DNA of 64,000 bases from Rostratula benghalensis (taxonomy: Eukaryota > Chordata > Aves > Charadriiformes > Rostratulidae): positions 6,694,182 through 6,758,181 of the forward strand of contig VXAI01000015.1 of NCBI GenBank assembly GCA_013399305.1, given 5' to 3'. Under the pieces are notes generated by a model, which ran no database searches, was not told the DNA's origin, and worked only from the letters and a program-made list of their open reading frames with translations. The translations under genes were made by a program, and so were the position numbers. Below, piece by piece: positions 1-15,200 of this stretch. Within the stretch, counting starts at the first letter, position 1. Each line of letters begins with the position of its first letter.

Positions 1-160
1 TTACAGGCTGCCTGTTGCAAATCACTGTTGACCCATTCTGCTATTTCCAGCTTTCCTTAGGAGTTGACTGTGTCCTCGTACAGCATCAGAGAGCTGTGAA
101 TTAGACTTATTTGTGATTCTGACTTTATTTCCATGGAATGAGAGAAGAATTTCTACCAAC

Positions 161-250
161 CTGGCACTTCTGACGCAACTGTCTCAGTTCTTTGATAACA
201 GGAGCTAGGCTTGCCTTCTTCTCAGCCACCGTAGCGTTCAGCTTTTTTAC
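161..250 (-). CDS. IFT81: IFT81 coding exon 13 (last in window)
   Basis: Residues 490-519 ([20 protein letters not shown], then [10 protein letters not shown]). CTGTCAG acceptor. The donor is GTTGGT, a weak site. Nothing convincing as a further exon is seen in positions 1-160. Confidence 0.92.
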
Positions 251-3200
251 CTGACAGAGGGACAAAATAGTACACATTAGCATGATGATACCAATAGTAC
301 ATTTATAAAATTAGGAATGTGAACAAAAAAAAAAGAAGAAAACCAAAATACGGAGAGAACAAAATGTGTGATGAAGCCTGGACTACACATGATGTAAGTT
401 CAGGTTTAACTAACAAGGGAAAGAGCCCACCTTGCAGTGGGGTCATTACCACAAATGAGATGAATTCTGCTCCCATTTTTTCAACTGACAACATCATAGA
501 AAATTCCAGAAGCCAGCCTGTGTGCCAGACCCCTAAGGAGCTTAAGGAGTAGGGGAAAATGAAGGAGTTGCAGAGATAGACTGAGACAAAGGGAGAAATC
601 CTTAAGAAAACAAATACAAAAAACCCAAAACAAACAAACAAAAAAAAAAACCAACCCAGCACAGGTTAATTAAAGTTCAAAAATGCTAAAATGGAGTCAC
701 TAATTTATACTGAAAATTCAAATTCCATCCAGCTTTCTATTTGAGAGCCATTCTGTTTTACTTACACTGCTTTATTTAAGTGCCCTAATGATCTCCAACA
801 ACGCTACTTTGCTTTTTGCTCTTTTATAGTATTTTCAAATTAGAAATTCAAGTTCCGTCTTGCTTCTGGGGCTACACAAAAAGTTAAATAAAAACACAAC
901 AGATCTAAGGGCAATTTAAAAATCAGGCTACAGAGAGAAAGACAAGACATTTAGCTCTTTAGGCATATTATGTATTTTTTTAACAAATGCTTAACTCTAT
1001 AGAGATTCACAAACACTTTAAAAAAAGATTCTGTCTTTTTCAAAAGAGGCAAGCCATTCATCTCTCTCAAATAATGTGCAAGAATAAATATGAACCACTT
1101 CTGAAATGACAAGTAAACTCCAAAGAGAAGAAGACTAGTGTATCCCTAACGGTTCTGAAGGAGAGGAAGGTACGAGTTGTTTGTAGGAATTTTTTACAAG
1201 TTTTTTTCTTTTTTTGTACATGAAAAGAAATGCACATTTTAGTAAATTCCAAGATTACCTTTGCAGATGTATACTGTTAGAAAATTTTATTGATTTATAT
1301 ATACATAAATAGATTAAAAGAAAATGAAAAACCTCAAACAAAAATATTAAACTTGGTTTTATGCACTGGGGAACCAGATATTCAAATTGAGGAAATGCAA
1401 TAGCTTAAGACAAAAATCACCATTTCAGACATGTTATCTAGTGTTCGGCCCTTCATTTCATCCATTTCACTCTTTACTGCAGATACCCTCTCCAGCTCCT
1501 CCTGTGTGAAACTGTATCCAGAAATACCTTTCTTCTCTTCAATAGATTGCTGCAGGCACAGAACACATAAATGCCAAATGTCAGTCCATTTATCAGGTAA
1601 CGGAGCTAATTCCTTCATTGAGCCACAATATTGTAAGAAAATAGGAAAGTTAAGTAATCAATTTATTTTAAAAGCAATTAATAATGTAGATGCCAGAAAA
1701 ATTATCTTTATATCTAGTGCCTGTCCAGTAGGATAATAACTTTCTGTAAATCCACTATTGGGTCATCCAGTGCCCAAGGAAACGCACAGAAAGTTTCCAC
1801 ACAGTAATGTGGGCTTTAGGTCAGGCTCTGAAGAAGTTCAATATGTAAAATCCAGATGCTCAATCTGAAAAAGTAGCTAATTAATTATTTTTTAAACAAC
1901 TGCCAAGGAAAATTAAATAAATATTGTATTTGTTATATTTAATTCTTATTCAAATTCTAGCATTACATTACATAGACTTTGCATTTCATTGTATGTTGGT
2001 CTTTAGCACTGCTTGCTCATTAATATGTACCAGAGTATCATCTGTAATCTGAAAACTAACTGTTGATTAAAGCATCCATAAGATGCTAAAAAGCAAAACA
2101 TCCATTCTTAAAAGTGCTGTATATCTGTGAACTCCAAGTCCCTTATCCTCCAAAACCTTTTACAACCAGATGTTTGAGAAAATATTTGTCTCTACTCACA
2201 GCAACTGCTGTCACGACAGGAGCATTCTGCAGCCTCTAACCGCCGTCTGGAGTCGGACAGGGCGTTACAGCCAGGGCTAGAAAAAGTTTGTGTGATTCTA
2301 CGGGGGGAAAGTCTGCACTAGGCACCTGGTGGTAAGAACTTGATAACTCTGAGCTCTGTACTTTTTAGAAAAGACCAGGCTGGAAGGAGAATGTGCCACT
2401 GACCACGTGTAGGTGTTTCACAGAAAAACTCTGAGTGCCTTCTCTCTGCTGTTTCCCTGGGCGACAGGTAGGGGACACAGGTTATCCTGCTGTGAAAAGA
2501 CACATCCACACACCTGCCTCCTACCTCAGCAGCGATGGCCAGGAAAAGCTCTGATCCTACTGCTCAGGTGCTTCCTTCTACCCAGGTAGCAGTTCCAGTT
2601 TTATTTTTAATTAAACAATGAATGCCCTCTCGAAACAGCACGGCATTATCCACTGCATCTATGAGTGTCTACCTCACATATTTTCACACTTTCAAGTTTA
2701 TTTTAATAAGGCAAATATTTTTATGTTTAAAAATGCAAAGTATGTACATACAAAAAAAAAAAAAGATTTGATAACAAGAACACTGGAAGAAAACACAGCA
2801 GTTGAACTAAAAAAGGAACCTCTTGCATTTGGGATGTGTGCATGTTCCTTGAATGCTTGCAGTTATGCTTAGCAGAAATCCTTCTCCTGCTGTTCTGGCT
2901 TAGAAAAAGCATTCATCCACTTGTACATTTTTCACTTACTGTGAAACATATTTTCCTCTAAATAATCTGGGGTTAGAATGTTTCCTTCCTGTCTGCTCTT
3001 ATTTTAAAATACTTTTTCTATGTATTTTGCAGCAGTAACTTGAAGCTTACTTGCTGCTGGTAATTTTCAAAGCCCTTACTGTGTATGTGGATACCAAGAA
3101 CTAATTTAAGTATCCAGCCTTGCTCTAACTGGAGTTAGTGAAGATTTACCATTGACTTTAAAAAGCAGGGTCAAGGCCCTCAGTCTAAAAAGCAATTGCA

Positions 3201-6200
3201 GAACAATCATGATGGCCTATAAGAAACAGCTGTTGAACATAAAGTGCAGCAGCTTAGCAAAGTCACAGACAAAAATAAATTTTATACCCTAATGCCTCTT
3301 TTACTCAGGACAGCAGGAGAGCTGAGGATGATGTACATTAGAACCCAACACAACCACATCCATCTTATTCTATAGCTGTTATCAGGAAGGAAGGGTGATG
3401 GACCGTGGGAGCAGTAAAGGCTTGTATTACCAACTGCTGCTGAAGGGCCTCGTGGCGCTGTTTCAGAAGTTCTTCCGTCCTCTGGAGGATTCCGTACTCA
3501 GCTGTAATTTCTGCTATTTCCAGTCGCTTCTTTTTATAAAATGTGTTCTTGCTGCGGAGCTTATTAACATAGTGTTTAAACTGAAACGAGAGAGAACAGA
3601 AATATCATTTAACTTAAACGAAAAAGAGCCTTATCACAGACTGTTGCTATAGGAAATGTAATTACCCTGTTTGGATGGTGTATTGAAGATTAAGGGTTTA
3701 GAACAGAGGACTGGAATTCAGGATTCCCAGGGTCTATTTATTTTCAGCTCTGCATTTGTTCACTGAGTGAGATCAAGAAACCCAGCTCTATTGCTTTCTG
3801 TCCCAGCTCACTCGTTCGTGATGTGTGAGATCATTTGGTTTTCCTCACCACCCTTTGACAGTTGGAAAAGTAATTACGCTTCACAAAATGTTGTGAGAAT
3901 CACAGATAACAAAAAAGTTAATGTAATAGTAGTTTGCACTTGTAACAGAGCACCAGATCAGCAGCCCGAGAGCTCTGCAGACAGAGAAACATGATAAGAA
4001 AGTGCAGAAAAATTGGAAGAGAAGAGGGCATGGGAAAAGATTATTTTCTTTACAAAAATGCTAGCTCTCACAATTGTTAAAATGTGTTGTTCTGTTCTCT
4101 TGACTCCTGCAAAACTAAATGGTTTAAAAACCAGTTTTTAAAAACACAAAAATAAAAGCAGAGTCCTTGCATAGAAGCAGAGAAACGCAATATATATTTC
4201 CTCAAAATTGAAAGTAATGGAGTAGTTGTATTTTCAGTAAAGACAAGCAAAAAAATACAGATCAACAACCCTAGCTAATTTACATCTGAATCCGTGTGTG
4301 CTCAATCTGTAACACATGAAATATCAGGTGTTGAAGCAAAGATGCAGTATTTTTCTTTGCCTTAATGTTTTCCATCTGTCAACAGGCTGAGCTCTTATTC
4401 TTATATTTGATGTGACAAATGCCAGTCACAGCTCAAAACCGCATCTAGATCCAGAGATGGAAAGCAAATGAAATTTATTAAATGATGTAAGAACAGGCTT
4501 CAGAATGTTACTTGAGGAGGAGGGGTTCAGCGTGTGCAGTGTGCGCATAAACAAGGCGGCCCCCAGGAAAACAGGAGTCCTGCTACCAATGTCACAAGCT
4601 TAAAACTCAAGCAGAAAAGAACTTAAGATTTTGAAATTTATGTTCATTTTTCTTCTTGCAAAATTATGCCTCTCCCTTCTAAAGAATAAATCCAAAACCC
4701 CAATGTGACCACAACCTAAGAACCCCCAGAGTAACTGTATGTTCTATAAAAAGTGTCCTGGGCAAAATGCCCACAATGAAATCAACCCTGTTCATCTGCC
4801 ATCCTGTGCAATATCTAGGCCAAAGCTGCTTCTCTCTTGCTATGCTCCAGAACTATTTTTAAAGCCAAAAGCTATAAACGTTTTTGGTGAAAGAACAAAC
4901 CCACAAATTACTCAATGTGCTCTATGCAGATTGGACTCTGTGTGGCTTTGGAATACCGTTTTACATTGTGCATAATACCTAGGACAAGGATAGACAAGGT
5001 CACCTAAGCCACAGCACTGCGCGGCGGAGGCAGCTCGGTCACTGTCCTACTGTCTTTGTTATATTATTGGCACACTTAATATAGCATTACCACAATTAAT
5101 TCTTTTTTTCAGAGCAAATTCAACTATGTCCTCTTAGTTTAGAGAAGACTATTATTTTTTTCTTATTCCTTAGACAATACCGAGTTTTCTGTGATTCTCA
5201 AGAGATTATAAAGTGCAAATACAATCTCCCAACTACCTGAGGGAACCTGCAGAGAAGCACAGTCGGTCATCTGTCTTGATCCAGAGATTTCATTTGACCA
5301 GTGGAATACAGCAAAGAATGATGTAAAAAATTAATCTTACTTCATATGTGACCACATACAGCTATCAAATCTGAACACATTTCTGTCAGTTTATCCCAGG
5401 ATGAAAAGCAAATGATTATTCTCTTCACTTCTACAGCTACTTTTAAGGCCTTGAAAATAGCTCAAGTGGGAGGTAGAGTATTTGCATATTCAATATTCAA
5501 AGCATAATGTGTTTTACAATGGAAGTCAAAGAATCTTGTTGATTAAAGAACTGATTCCACCAATGTTCTATTATTAGTTGATCAGGTTAGGGCTCTGCAA
5601 TAAAAATTTAACACAAAACGAACTCCAGGTTGCTCACATTGGCATGTGAAACCTGTTCATTTTAGGAGGTGGATGTCTATCTTTCATTATAACCTCTGGC
5701 TTTTTAAAGGCAAACTCAACGTTTCACATAGCTTTTACTGCAGCAGATAAGGTAAAACGAGATAGAAACAATGGTAGCAAAATGATAACATCTGTAGAAA
5801 ACCCATCAATAGTTTGGCACAATTTCCAAAAGACTTCATCTACTCCAAACACAGCAGAGATTAGCTCTCCAGAACCTCACTAACTGGAGCCTTCTTTAGA
5901 TCCAGAGCCAAAGTCAGAGCTGGAGTTACCAGATTTGACTCCAGTTAAATCAGCAGCTTGCAGGAATCTTGTGGCAAAATTAGGTTTCTTGAGCCTAAAA
6001 GCTGAGAATCATTCTGTAGGTTTCCAAAAGTTATAAATAAGTTTCTTGCAAAGTACCAGTGCTTTCATTTGTGTAATCAATGCTTCTGAAGCTTTATACA
6101 TCTCATGCTCCCATCTAGATGTAGATGAAAAATCAAGCTCTTAAAATGCTAGAAAACACTGCGCTTTCCTGCGGTAAGAGGTCTTTCAAATAACTGGAAT

Positions 6201-9200
6201 GGTTCACAGAAGAATAACATGGTCTAGCCATGTCACTTTAAAGTTGGGCAATGCACAGGAATCCATTTTGGAGCAGCAGCATTTTCCCATAGACCAGGTC
6301 AACTGCTCCCTGCGCAGGAACCCAGCAGGCTCAACCTACAGCGTTCCCATGGACCCCGCAGAGCTGGACCGTTCAAGGCCATGTCCACTACTAAGCTTTT
6401 CTTTCTCAAGCAACTTCACACAAATAGTTATTTAAGCTTCAAAGATTACATGGCTGGACAGGAACCAAATGCTGGCACTGAGTTAGCAGTTAAAGTAAAC
6501 AAGCCCGGAGACCCGTGTTCGCCAGCTGAGCCAGAGCCCCTGGAGATATAAAAACTATCCAAATGAAAAAGAAAGATTATGCTTTTTCACTTGGCTATTT
6601 TTATGGGTGACCGTAACACAACCAGCATGGAATGTAGATTATGAAATAGAGTGAATGAAAACAGGACTTTGATCTCTCGTACAGCATCCTGCAGCGTGCA
6701 GGTATCTGGCATCCCTGGGCAGATTTCCTGTATTACGTTCCATTCTTCCTGACAGAACCCACCAAGGCTGGATCCTTTATGCTTATCCACTTACTACACT
6801 CTGGAAGAGATTGCTATCACCAAATTCAGTCTTACCACACTTTTGTGAAATAATTTAGCATTACAACAATTCTAAATACCACAAAATCGAATCACAGCTA
6901 TTAAAATGGCTTCTCTGGGACCATACAGAGTCCTGCAGGTTCCCCCTCTCCAGGAAAGAACAAAAGCATGTTGAGCACATGCTTCAGTGCATTCCTGAAC
7001 TGGGATCAAAGCCCAGCTCCTCCGATGCTTAGTCTTATGCTTTCCCTATAAGCCCATCATTTCGTCTCCTTAAAACTAACATTTGCCCTATGTGAAATTT
7101 TCACAAGGTTCTTACTCCAAGATTAGCATTAAAGGAGAAAATGGCTAAGCCTGTTTTCAGAAAGGAACAAATCCCAGGTTAATCCCTCACTTTCGAGTCA
7201 AATCGTTAAAGATAGTATTTTCTGGATTGCTGTGTAAATTTGATTGTTTTATAGCAATCGAAATATTCTCCATACAACAGTATTACAGAAAATAAACTGT
7301 TAATTGTAAAAAAACTTATTTCTTTCTGCAATGCCTAAATGAAACAGTTTTGTTAATAAAGTAGTATGCATAAGCGCAATAACTGCAGAAAATCTTAGCT
7401 GATTATCTGTATTTTTATTGAGGAACAGATGTTTCAATTTTCTAACTAGACCAATTAACAGGATACAGACTGTCCAAAGTATTAAAATTCAGTTAGGAAA
7501 AGTTCTTGATCATGACAGATTTTCAGTACTTTTTCCTAAGAAGCTCCAAACTTCAAGCCAGCACGGCCACTGTTGGATATAGTTAATACCTCACACATAG
7601 AAGGACAAATTTCTAAAAGATAGGAGCAGTATTATCTCAATCTACTGAAAATCCAAGTATCCTACAGCCTGCTCCTTGGACAGATCAATCAGGAAAAGTC
7701 TTCATTAGGATTAATAGGATATCTCTTCTAGGAGTGCTTGCTGGAAGGAAGGAATAAAGCAGCCGTTACTAATCATTTGGATCAATCAGAATTTATAATG
7801 AAAAACCATTTTCAGTTATCACTGAAAATGCACAGATCGATAAAATCAATGATTTATTCATGCCAGTGGGTTCTGAAAGAGCATCCAGTTCAGTTCACAT
7901 TTGTCTGAATCACTGCATATATTTGGCTTAAACGATGGTTAACTTCTTGCAGCAAAAAGCTTCTGGCTCCTGTAAGAATCCTACAGATTTGCCACTTCTG
8001 TTCTCACAACTTGACTCCCAGCTACTCCTATTTTCATGTGCAAGGAGCCTTTGACAGACAGGAATATAACTGTACCTAGGACCCCAGAGAAAAATTGAGA
8101 GAAAGACAGCAAACTGTCAGCACGATAAATTTAATGTTCAAACTGTGAGCTCCTTTATAACCCCTCTTCAAAATCCATCCAGCTAGCTTGAGCCAGGTAA
8201 CTGCTTCTGGTGGATTCAGATGGACCTGACAGCTGTAGAGGAAAGGGACAAGATCTGTGGTCCAAGACTGACTGTTTTTTCTGTCTGCAAAATGAAATGG
8301 GTTTTTTTATATTGTTTCATCAGGGAGCAGGTGGGAATAGATGAGCATTTTTAGGAAAGAAATGAAACTCCTTATGTAAATGAATATGCAAAGCTCACAT
8401 ACCTGTTAATAAAAGACCACGTTCTCAAAAACATATTCATTTCAAGAGCTGGAGCTAAGCACAGCTGTGATACCGTTCTATTCTGATACCTTGGGAAAGT
8501 CGAGGTTCTTGGAGCCCTACGTTGAACTCTGGGAAGTACAATGTGTTGTGTAGAGAGCTAAAAATACCACAGCTTTACCTAGGATCACTTGTAATTGAAC
8601 CATCTAGCCTTCTAAGTGTCAACATTTGATTCCCTAATTTTCAGGATCTGACAGCTGCAGCAAGGAGCCTGCCAGCTTTGCCCCATGCTCATCGTACTTT
8701 GTTTGAAGTACTTAAAAAGATTTCATAATTTCATAATCCCTGAAGCAGACAATTTATTTCTACCTTTCTGTGATTGATGGAACTGAATTGGTTATTCCCT
8801 GCTGTTTCTTTTAAGCTGTATCTAGCTCTACAACCTCTCCAACCAACTGGTGTGCCGTAACATTCCTTTTCATGATTAGAGAAGAAAGTAAAACACTAGC
8901 ACCCAAAAACATAAGCCAGGATTGACCTTTTGGTGAATGAGCTGCTAAGAAGACCTGAACTGGAGATTCCCATACTGGTACAGGAGCTCAAGCTGGAAAG
9001 GCACTGATTCTTCGATTGCCAAGTCTTGTGAGTGCCATGATACAAGAGGATGGAACAAAGTGAGACAGAGAAGATGAGAAATACTGGGTGTAGGAAAAAA
9101 AAGGATTATTTCATTTAAGTGTTACATTTAGATTAGGTTTTAAACTTAAGGCAGCCAAACTGTTTGTTAAAAACTCCACTTTCTTCCTTTTTTGAAAGTG

Positions 9201-12200
9201 GAGCAACTAAATGTAAAATGTGTGTGATTGGAATAAGAAAGCTTAAGGAAGCTCTGGGTTGTCAGGGAGTGAGTGCAAAGTGAAGGTTGAATGTACAACC
9301 TCTGCTGTCCCCACTGAACACACGTTTTGGAACAGTGACTCACCACCACATTAATCAAGACTTCCTTTGGTATCAGCTCAAAGCTGGAGTAACAGAGCAC
9401 TGAACTGGAAAATACAGATTTAAAAGCATAACTTATGAGAAACAAATCTATGGAAAAAGGTTGTCTGGTAAGTGATGAACCAAGAGTCCCACTGATGGAA
9501 GATAACCTGCTCACTTCACTTTTGCTTCATCGCCTCTTCCCTTCCAACTGATTTCTCATCTATCAGTCCTGCCTCCTCACAACCCCCACTGAAGCAGGAC
9601 TGTTTCTCTAATACGTCTTTGTAATGTCCTTTAAGGAGATAAGAAGACTACAGTACCAAGGTCCTGTGCAGCAGTTTTGGCAGCAGACATTTACAAAAGA
9701 ATTAAATATCACTATCTGCATTTTCCAGATGAGGAATCTGTGACCTTTGAAAGAGAAGTGATCAAAATCATCAAGAATTCAAATCCTTTCCTAATTTTTA
9801 GCCAAAGGAAACACTTTTTACTGCTGCACACTGGTGCCCATGAGTACCACTGCAGTGTACCTACTGAAGTAACAAACAAGAACAGGACATGGTTTGTACA
9901 ATACTGGCTTCCGTAGGCCAATCTGCAGAAAGTATTTTACACAACAGGAAATGCTTCTTATGAAAAGGCAAATGCTTCTTATTTTAAACTGATGGGTTTG
10001 TCCAAAGAGCTCAGTCATTTATTTGTCACTCCTCAAAATGAAGACTTGAAAAGATTTAAGAAGTCAAAAGCAGAACATGATTGAACACAGGGAATGCAGG
10101 TTATGATCAAAACAGGTTTTATCTCTTTTATGTCTTGAGCCTCTTCCTTGTGGCAGACAATTAACTTGAACTGTTCATTATTAAGCCTTTTATGAGGTTC
10201 CTCCTTATGAGGTTTCCCTCCTACCCTGTTCTCCATGAATTTCTGTGGATGAGAGTATGTTGTCCCCCTCAAGAACAGGCACAACATGAATTATTTCTTA
10301 CCTTACGGTGCATTTACAGATAATGTAAAACATATGTCGCTGTCTTGGTAATGCGTTCTTGTTGATTAATTAAACACTTCTTACCCATCACATGTCATGA
10401 AACACAGATTGTCTGCTTTCTTGTTTTATTTGTACTTAAAAAGTTGTCAAGGACTCTAGCAACGTGCCCACTGGGGCTGGAAAACCTTGGAGTGGAGAGA
10501 AATTTAATGCAGCAGAGTCTTCTTATTGGTGCTAGCTACAGGACACCTATGGCATGTGTACATTATGTCAGGGTAAGAGGAACCAGCACATTAATTATTC
10601 AAAGTCTCAGTGCTGTCGCTTCCCCTTGTATACTTTTCATCTTGATTTATGGAAGAGGAGAGAAGCAAGAAGGCACAAGTGAAATATGCACAGATTCCAT
10701 ACTACACCGAGGCCTTTAGGCATGAGTGTACACACACACGTTTCCACGCTTGCTTTACTCTTAAAGACTCTTTTAAAAGAAAACTGACTTTTGTGGAGCT
10801 GGCACATCCTATGGGATCAGGAAGGGAGTTCCTTCTACAAAGGGCGTTCCCCGTATTGAGCAGTACGTAAAAAAAGCATAGAAACAGAGAAAAAGAAAGC
10901 AAAGAGCGTTACTCTTGATAAACAAGGGCAGTGCAAATGCAACAGACAATATGGGAGGGAATAAAGACCTGTATTAAGTTAGAGAATGATGCAGCTAAAA
11001 TACTCTTTGTGTTAGTGATTCTGCCTGTAAGTACACTTAGTGGGCTTTTGCTAAACTGAGAAAAATCGTTCTCTAAGTCAATTCCTTTTGCTGACAGAAC
11101 ACTACCTAACAGCAGCAGACTTACTCTTTGCAAACTTTTGAAGAAGAAAAAGCTGCTTTGGTAAGTACAGCTTCAAATGTAACTTCACCTGAGCTATGCT
11201 GATTGTAGTAGCCAAGGTCTGTATTGCAGCTCAACTTCAGGAAGGGCTGGGATTTTTTTTTTTCAACTAAAAACTTTTGTGGGTAATAAATAAAAGAGAA
11301 CTAACTGTATTTATGATAATTGCTGGGATTATGCTTTATGGTCACATATAATAAACAGAACAGATATTAATGCAGATTTTCTCATATATCAAATAATAAA
11401 ATCAGTCTACATGATTTATCACTTAAACACGGAACCCACTCATTCATCTTGTTGACTTCTATAGTCAGTTATTTGCCATCCTATCATTTTGGTGATATTG
11501 CCATTATTTTGACTCAGAGTCTGGAATGTTAAGACAGCCCAACAGGAAGTCCATACATACCTTGTCATCTATTAGGTACAATGTGAATAACTGAAAAGAG
11601 TGATTTGAAAATAGTTACAAATTACCTGGAGAAGAGAAGGCTCCAGGAAGACTTTATAGAGGCTCTTCTAGTACTTACAAGAAAGATGGGAGATTTATCA
11701 AGGAGTGCAATGATAGAACAAGGGGGAACGCACGGTTTTCAACTGAAATAGGGTAGATTTAGGTTAGATATTAGGAAGAAATTCTTTATTTTGAGGGTGG
11801 TGAGACCCTGGCCCAGGTTGCCCAGAGAAGCTGTGGATGCCCCATCCCTGGAGGGGTTCAAGGCCAGGGTGGATGGGGCTTGGAGCAACCTGGTCTGGTG
11901 GGAGGTGTCCCTGCCCAGGGCAGGGGAGTGGGTGATCTTTAAGGTCCCTTCCAACCCAAACCATTCTATGATACAAACCAAGCACTGCTGCAGTATAAAT
12001 ATTGGAAAGCGTTTGAAAGCACTGCACAGCACTGTAATATCTGCATATTAAAAAAAAAAAAAGTCTTTAAATTAGTTAATTTTGGAATTTGATGACCAAA
12101 AACATGTGTAAAAAAAAGCAATGCTGAGGCCATGTATTTTGACAACATACTATAAACATGGACCAGATACTGTAGAAACAGTTATTCTAACCTGAATTTA

Positions 12201-15200
12201 AACGGAAACTGCGAGTTAACAAGAATTCATCCATCTTTTACAAATTTCTTCCTCCTTATATCCAGAACTGTATTGCATACCTCATCCCCTTTCAGAACTT
12301 CAGAGCCTTCTAACTCATGGGCCTGACTGGTCTTCTGTAGCATCTGCCTTTCAGTGCTGGACATCTCTTCCTTCGCAGCCTGAAGTTCTTCTGCTTTGGC
12401 TTCCTTTTTCCGGGAAATTATAGATGCCTGTAAACCATTAAAAACACATATGGACAAGTAAAGGAAAAATTGCCTTGTTTAATCATTAGTAAAATGTGAT
12501 GCATTCCATTTCAGGCATGGCATCACTGAAACCACATTTTAACTGTCAAACTGATTTTCATTAAGAAACATCAGCCTGTCTCTCTCAAAGAAAAAAGCAT
12601 TGATTACACATTACATACAGTGGGTTAAACCACTCCATTGAAGCTGATTGCAGACTCCCTACTTCTTTCAGTACAGCTGAGATATTTCAAACATACCCTT
12701 TTTTTCCCCTGATTCATGATATATTTTACACTTTGGATTTATATTTCTTCACCTCATTTTTTCATTTTCATTGAAGAAAAAAGTAGGCATTTTAGCTGCT
12801 CCATTTCTTCTGCTTAGTCCCTTGCTGTGCATATGGAAGATACACCAGCATGGCTTAACTGGAAAGTTATCCAAGATTTCACAAATGTCATAATACAGTT
12901 TTTTATAACTGCAACCTACTCCAACCTACAGAAATATGTTATACTAACAGCAGAACCAAGCCACTAAATTTTGGCAAATAACTAGAAGACGATGAATAAA
13001 GCAATACAGTACAGAAATAGTGTGGGCTACAGATATTATTTTTGAGTCTAGAAGATAAAGCATTTAAAAAATAATATATGATACAAGGCAGAATATTTAA
13101 GAGTAGCTAACATTTGACCAGAAGCTAACAGATTTGGGAACATAAGTATACATTAGTTGAGGGAAAAAAAAATTTTATCTTGCCAATGTATACTATTTAA
13201 AAATATTTTAAAATAACGCAAGACATTAATTTAGATGCATGTGCATGAGGCATAGTTGGTTTCTTCATATGAAAGGGAAAACGTAAGGAAAAATGAAGCA
13301 AACTACACACTGACTAGGTTAAAAGGATCAGATTTATTTCTAAAACGATATCTAACAGAATTCTGCTGGGCTAGTGTCTCAGCTCTTCATTTCAGGAGGT
13401 ATCTGCATTGCCAAACTGTGGTGCAAGACAGATGATTCTTTTGTGAAACAGAAGCCAGTCCTCAGCAGAACAAAGCAAAGACCACCACGTGCTTTTCCCT
13501 CACAGCAGCACCCACCCTGAACTCCTGGAGTGGCCCCTCCATTGAACATAATGATATCACAAGGCAGTTGGTCTGTGGAACCAGCACTTTACGTAGGAAT
13601 CTCTTCATTTTTGTAGACATTCTTACCAACAAAATGGTGCATTTCCTATTGTGTACGTGACAGAACTGCAGTATACCTTTTATCACATTTTCTCCCCATT
13701 GATATATTGTACTTAAGCCTTTTTATTTTTTAAGCTGTCACCAGAAGCATCATCACGAAAATCTGTAATAAAATTAGCAGCAGTACAGACTGCCTGGAAA
13801 AGAAATCCCTCATATTTCTGCGTAAGCTCCGATAATCTCAGACTTCATAAATCCTTTTTATAACTTGTGAATTTACTAACACTAGACCAGACAGCCTATT
13901 CTCAAGAAAGATTATTTCACAGCCTCAGGATGAAAATAAATAAATAAATAAATCAAAGAATACCTTCTTAATAGATGCAATGGAAAAAATAGCATGTGGT
14001 CAAACACAAGGAAGGGATATAACTGAAAGCTTCGCCTCCAGGTCTGACTGCAGCACTCAGCCCACACGCTGCCTTTTAAGAGTCTGTCCACAGCTGGAGC
14101 TTTACCAAAATAGCTCTGCAAAAATCATCCTTCCAGAATTACTGCCATACAGCTGAAGGGCAACACCTAACAGCTTCAGGAACAGCAGGCAATACAAAGT
14201 CACTAACGTGACTGAAAACAACTGCTTGAGTCAGCCCTAAATGTACGTATGTTCAACAGCTATTTATTTTCCTTTTGTCCTCCATTATTATGGATTTCTA
14301 CTGATTTATGCTAAATAAAAAAAAAAAATTAAAAAACCAGTACATAAAACAATCAGTGACTGAACTTGCTCTACTCCTTCTGCTTAAAAAATGTTTTGTT
14401 CTTTCTTACCTGTTGGCGATACATGGAAAATTTACTATCAATTGGTTCATACTTCATCATTCTTTTCTCAATCAGCTGATTCATTTGTGCATTTACTTCA
14501 TTTATCTGCAAGACAGAGTAGGAAACTAAGGAAATGGAGCTTTATATCTTTGTCTTCTCCAAGAATGAAATGCTTTGCAAACTAGATTTACAATCCAGCT
14601 AGTTCCCTTTTTAAAACTGAGAAACAAGCCCAAAACCCTCAATGAGTCATTAAATATTGGCCAGGAAGAGACTTTTTTTTTTTTTATTTCCAGTTCTGTG
14701 CCTTTATGATAAGGCAGAAGCATGACGTTGGCCCTGAAAATAAAGTGAACTGGTGTATGTGGAGAGAAAAGGCATGTGAATTGGTACGGACAGAAAAAGG
14801 ACTGCTGGTGTCACATACTAGGTGAAAAACGTAATTTTATTAATATTAACTAAAATTCCTGTTCACTCAGCCATTTCTCAGAAATTTAAAGGGGAGTCTA
14901 AGGCCATTCTCTGGTAACAGCCAAGTTTATGTGTTATTTTTATTATATGTTAAGAACAATCTACTTCCAAGGTGTAATAAATTAAAAGGTTACCTCATGG
15001 AGAAAGAGAAAAAACCCAACAACTTGAAGCTTTTTAAAATATTGCCCAAAACCCAACCATACTCTTGGAAAAGAAGGGCGCAAAACAGGGCTTCAACTCT
15101 GCCTAAAAGAAATAACTGCAACCACAAGTATTGCTTTGATTACAAGAAATAAACTAGGAGAGCAGAGGCTGAATCGCAGGGATAGTTGAGTATTTCAGAC

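Noticed and set aside
303..662. 119-codon minus-strand frame rich in Phe and Leu
   Set aside because: It is produced by A-rich/T-rich intron sequence, lies within the IFT81 gene next to exon 13, and has no recognisable domain.
11739..12051. Overlapping frames on both strands near 11.8-12.0 kb
   Set aside because: They are the CR1 3' end, which is non-coding at this truncation.
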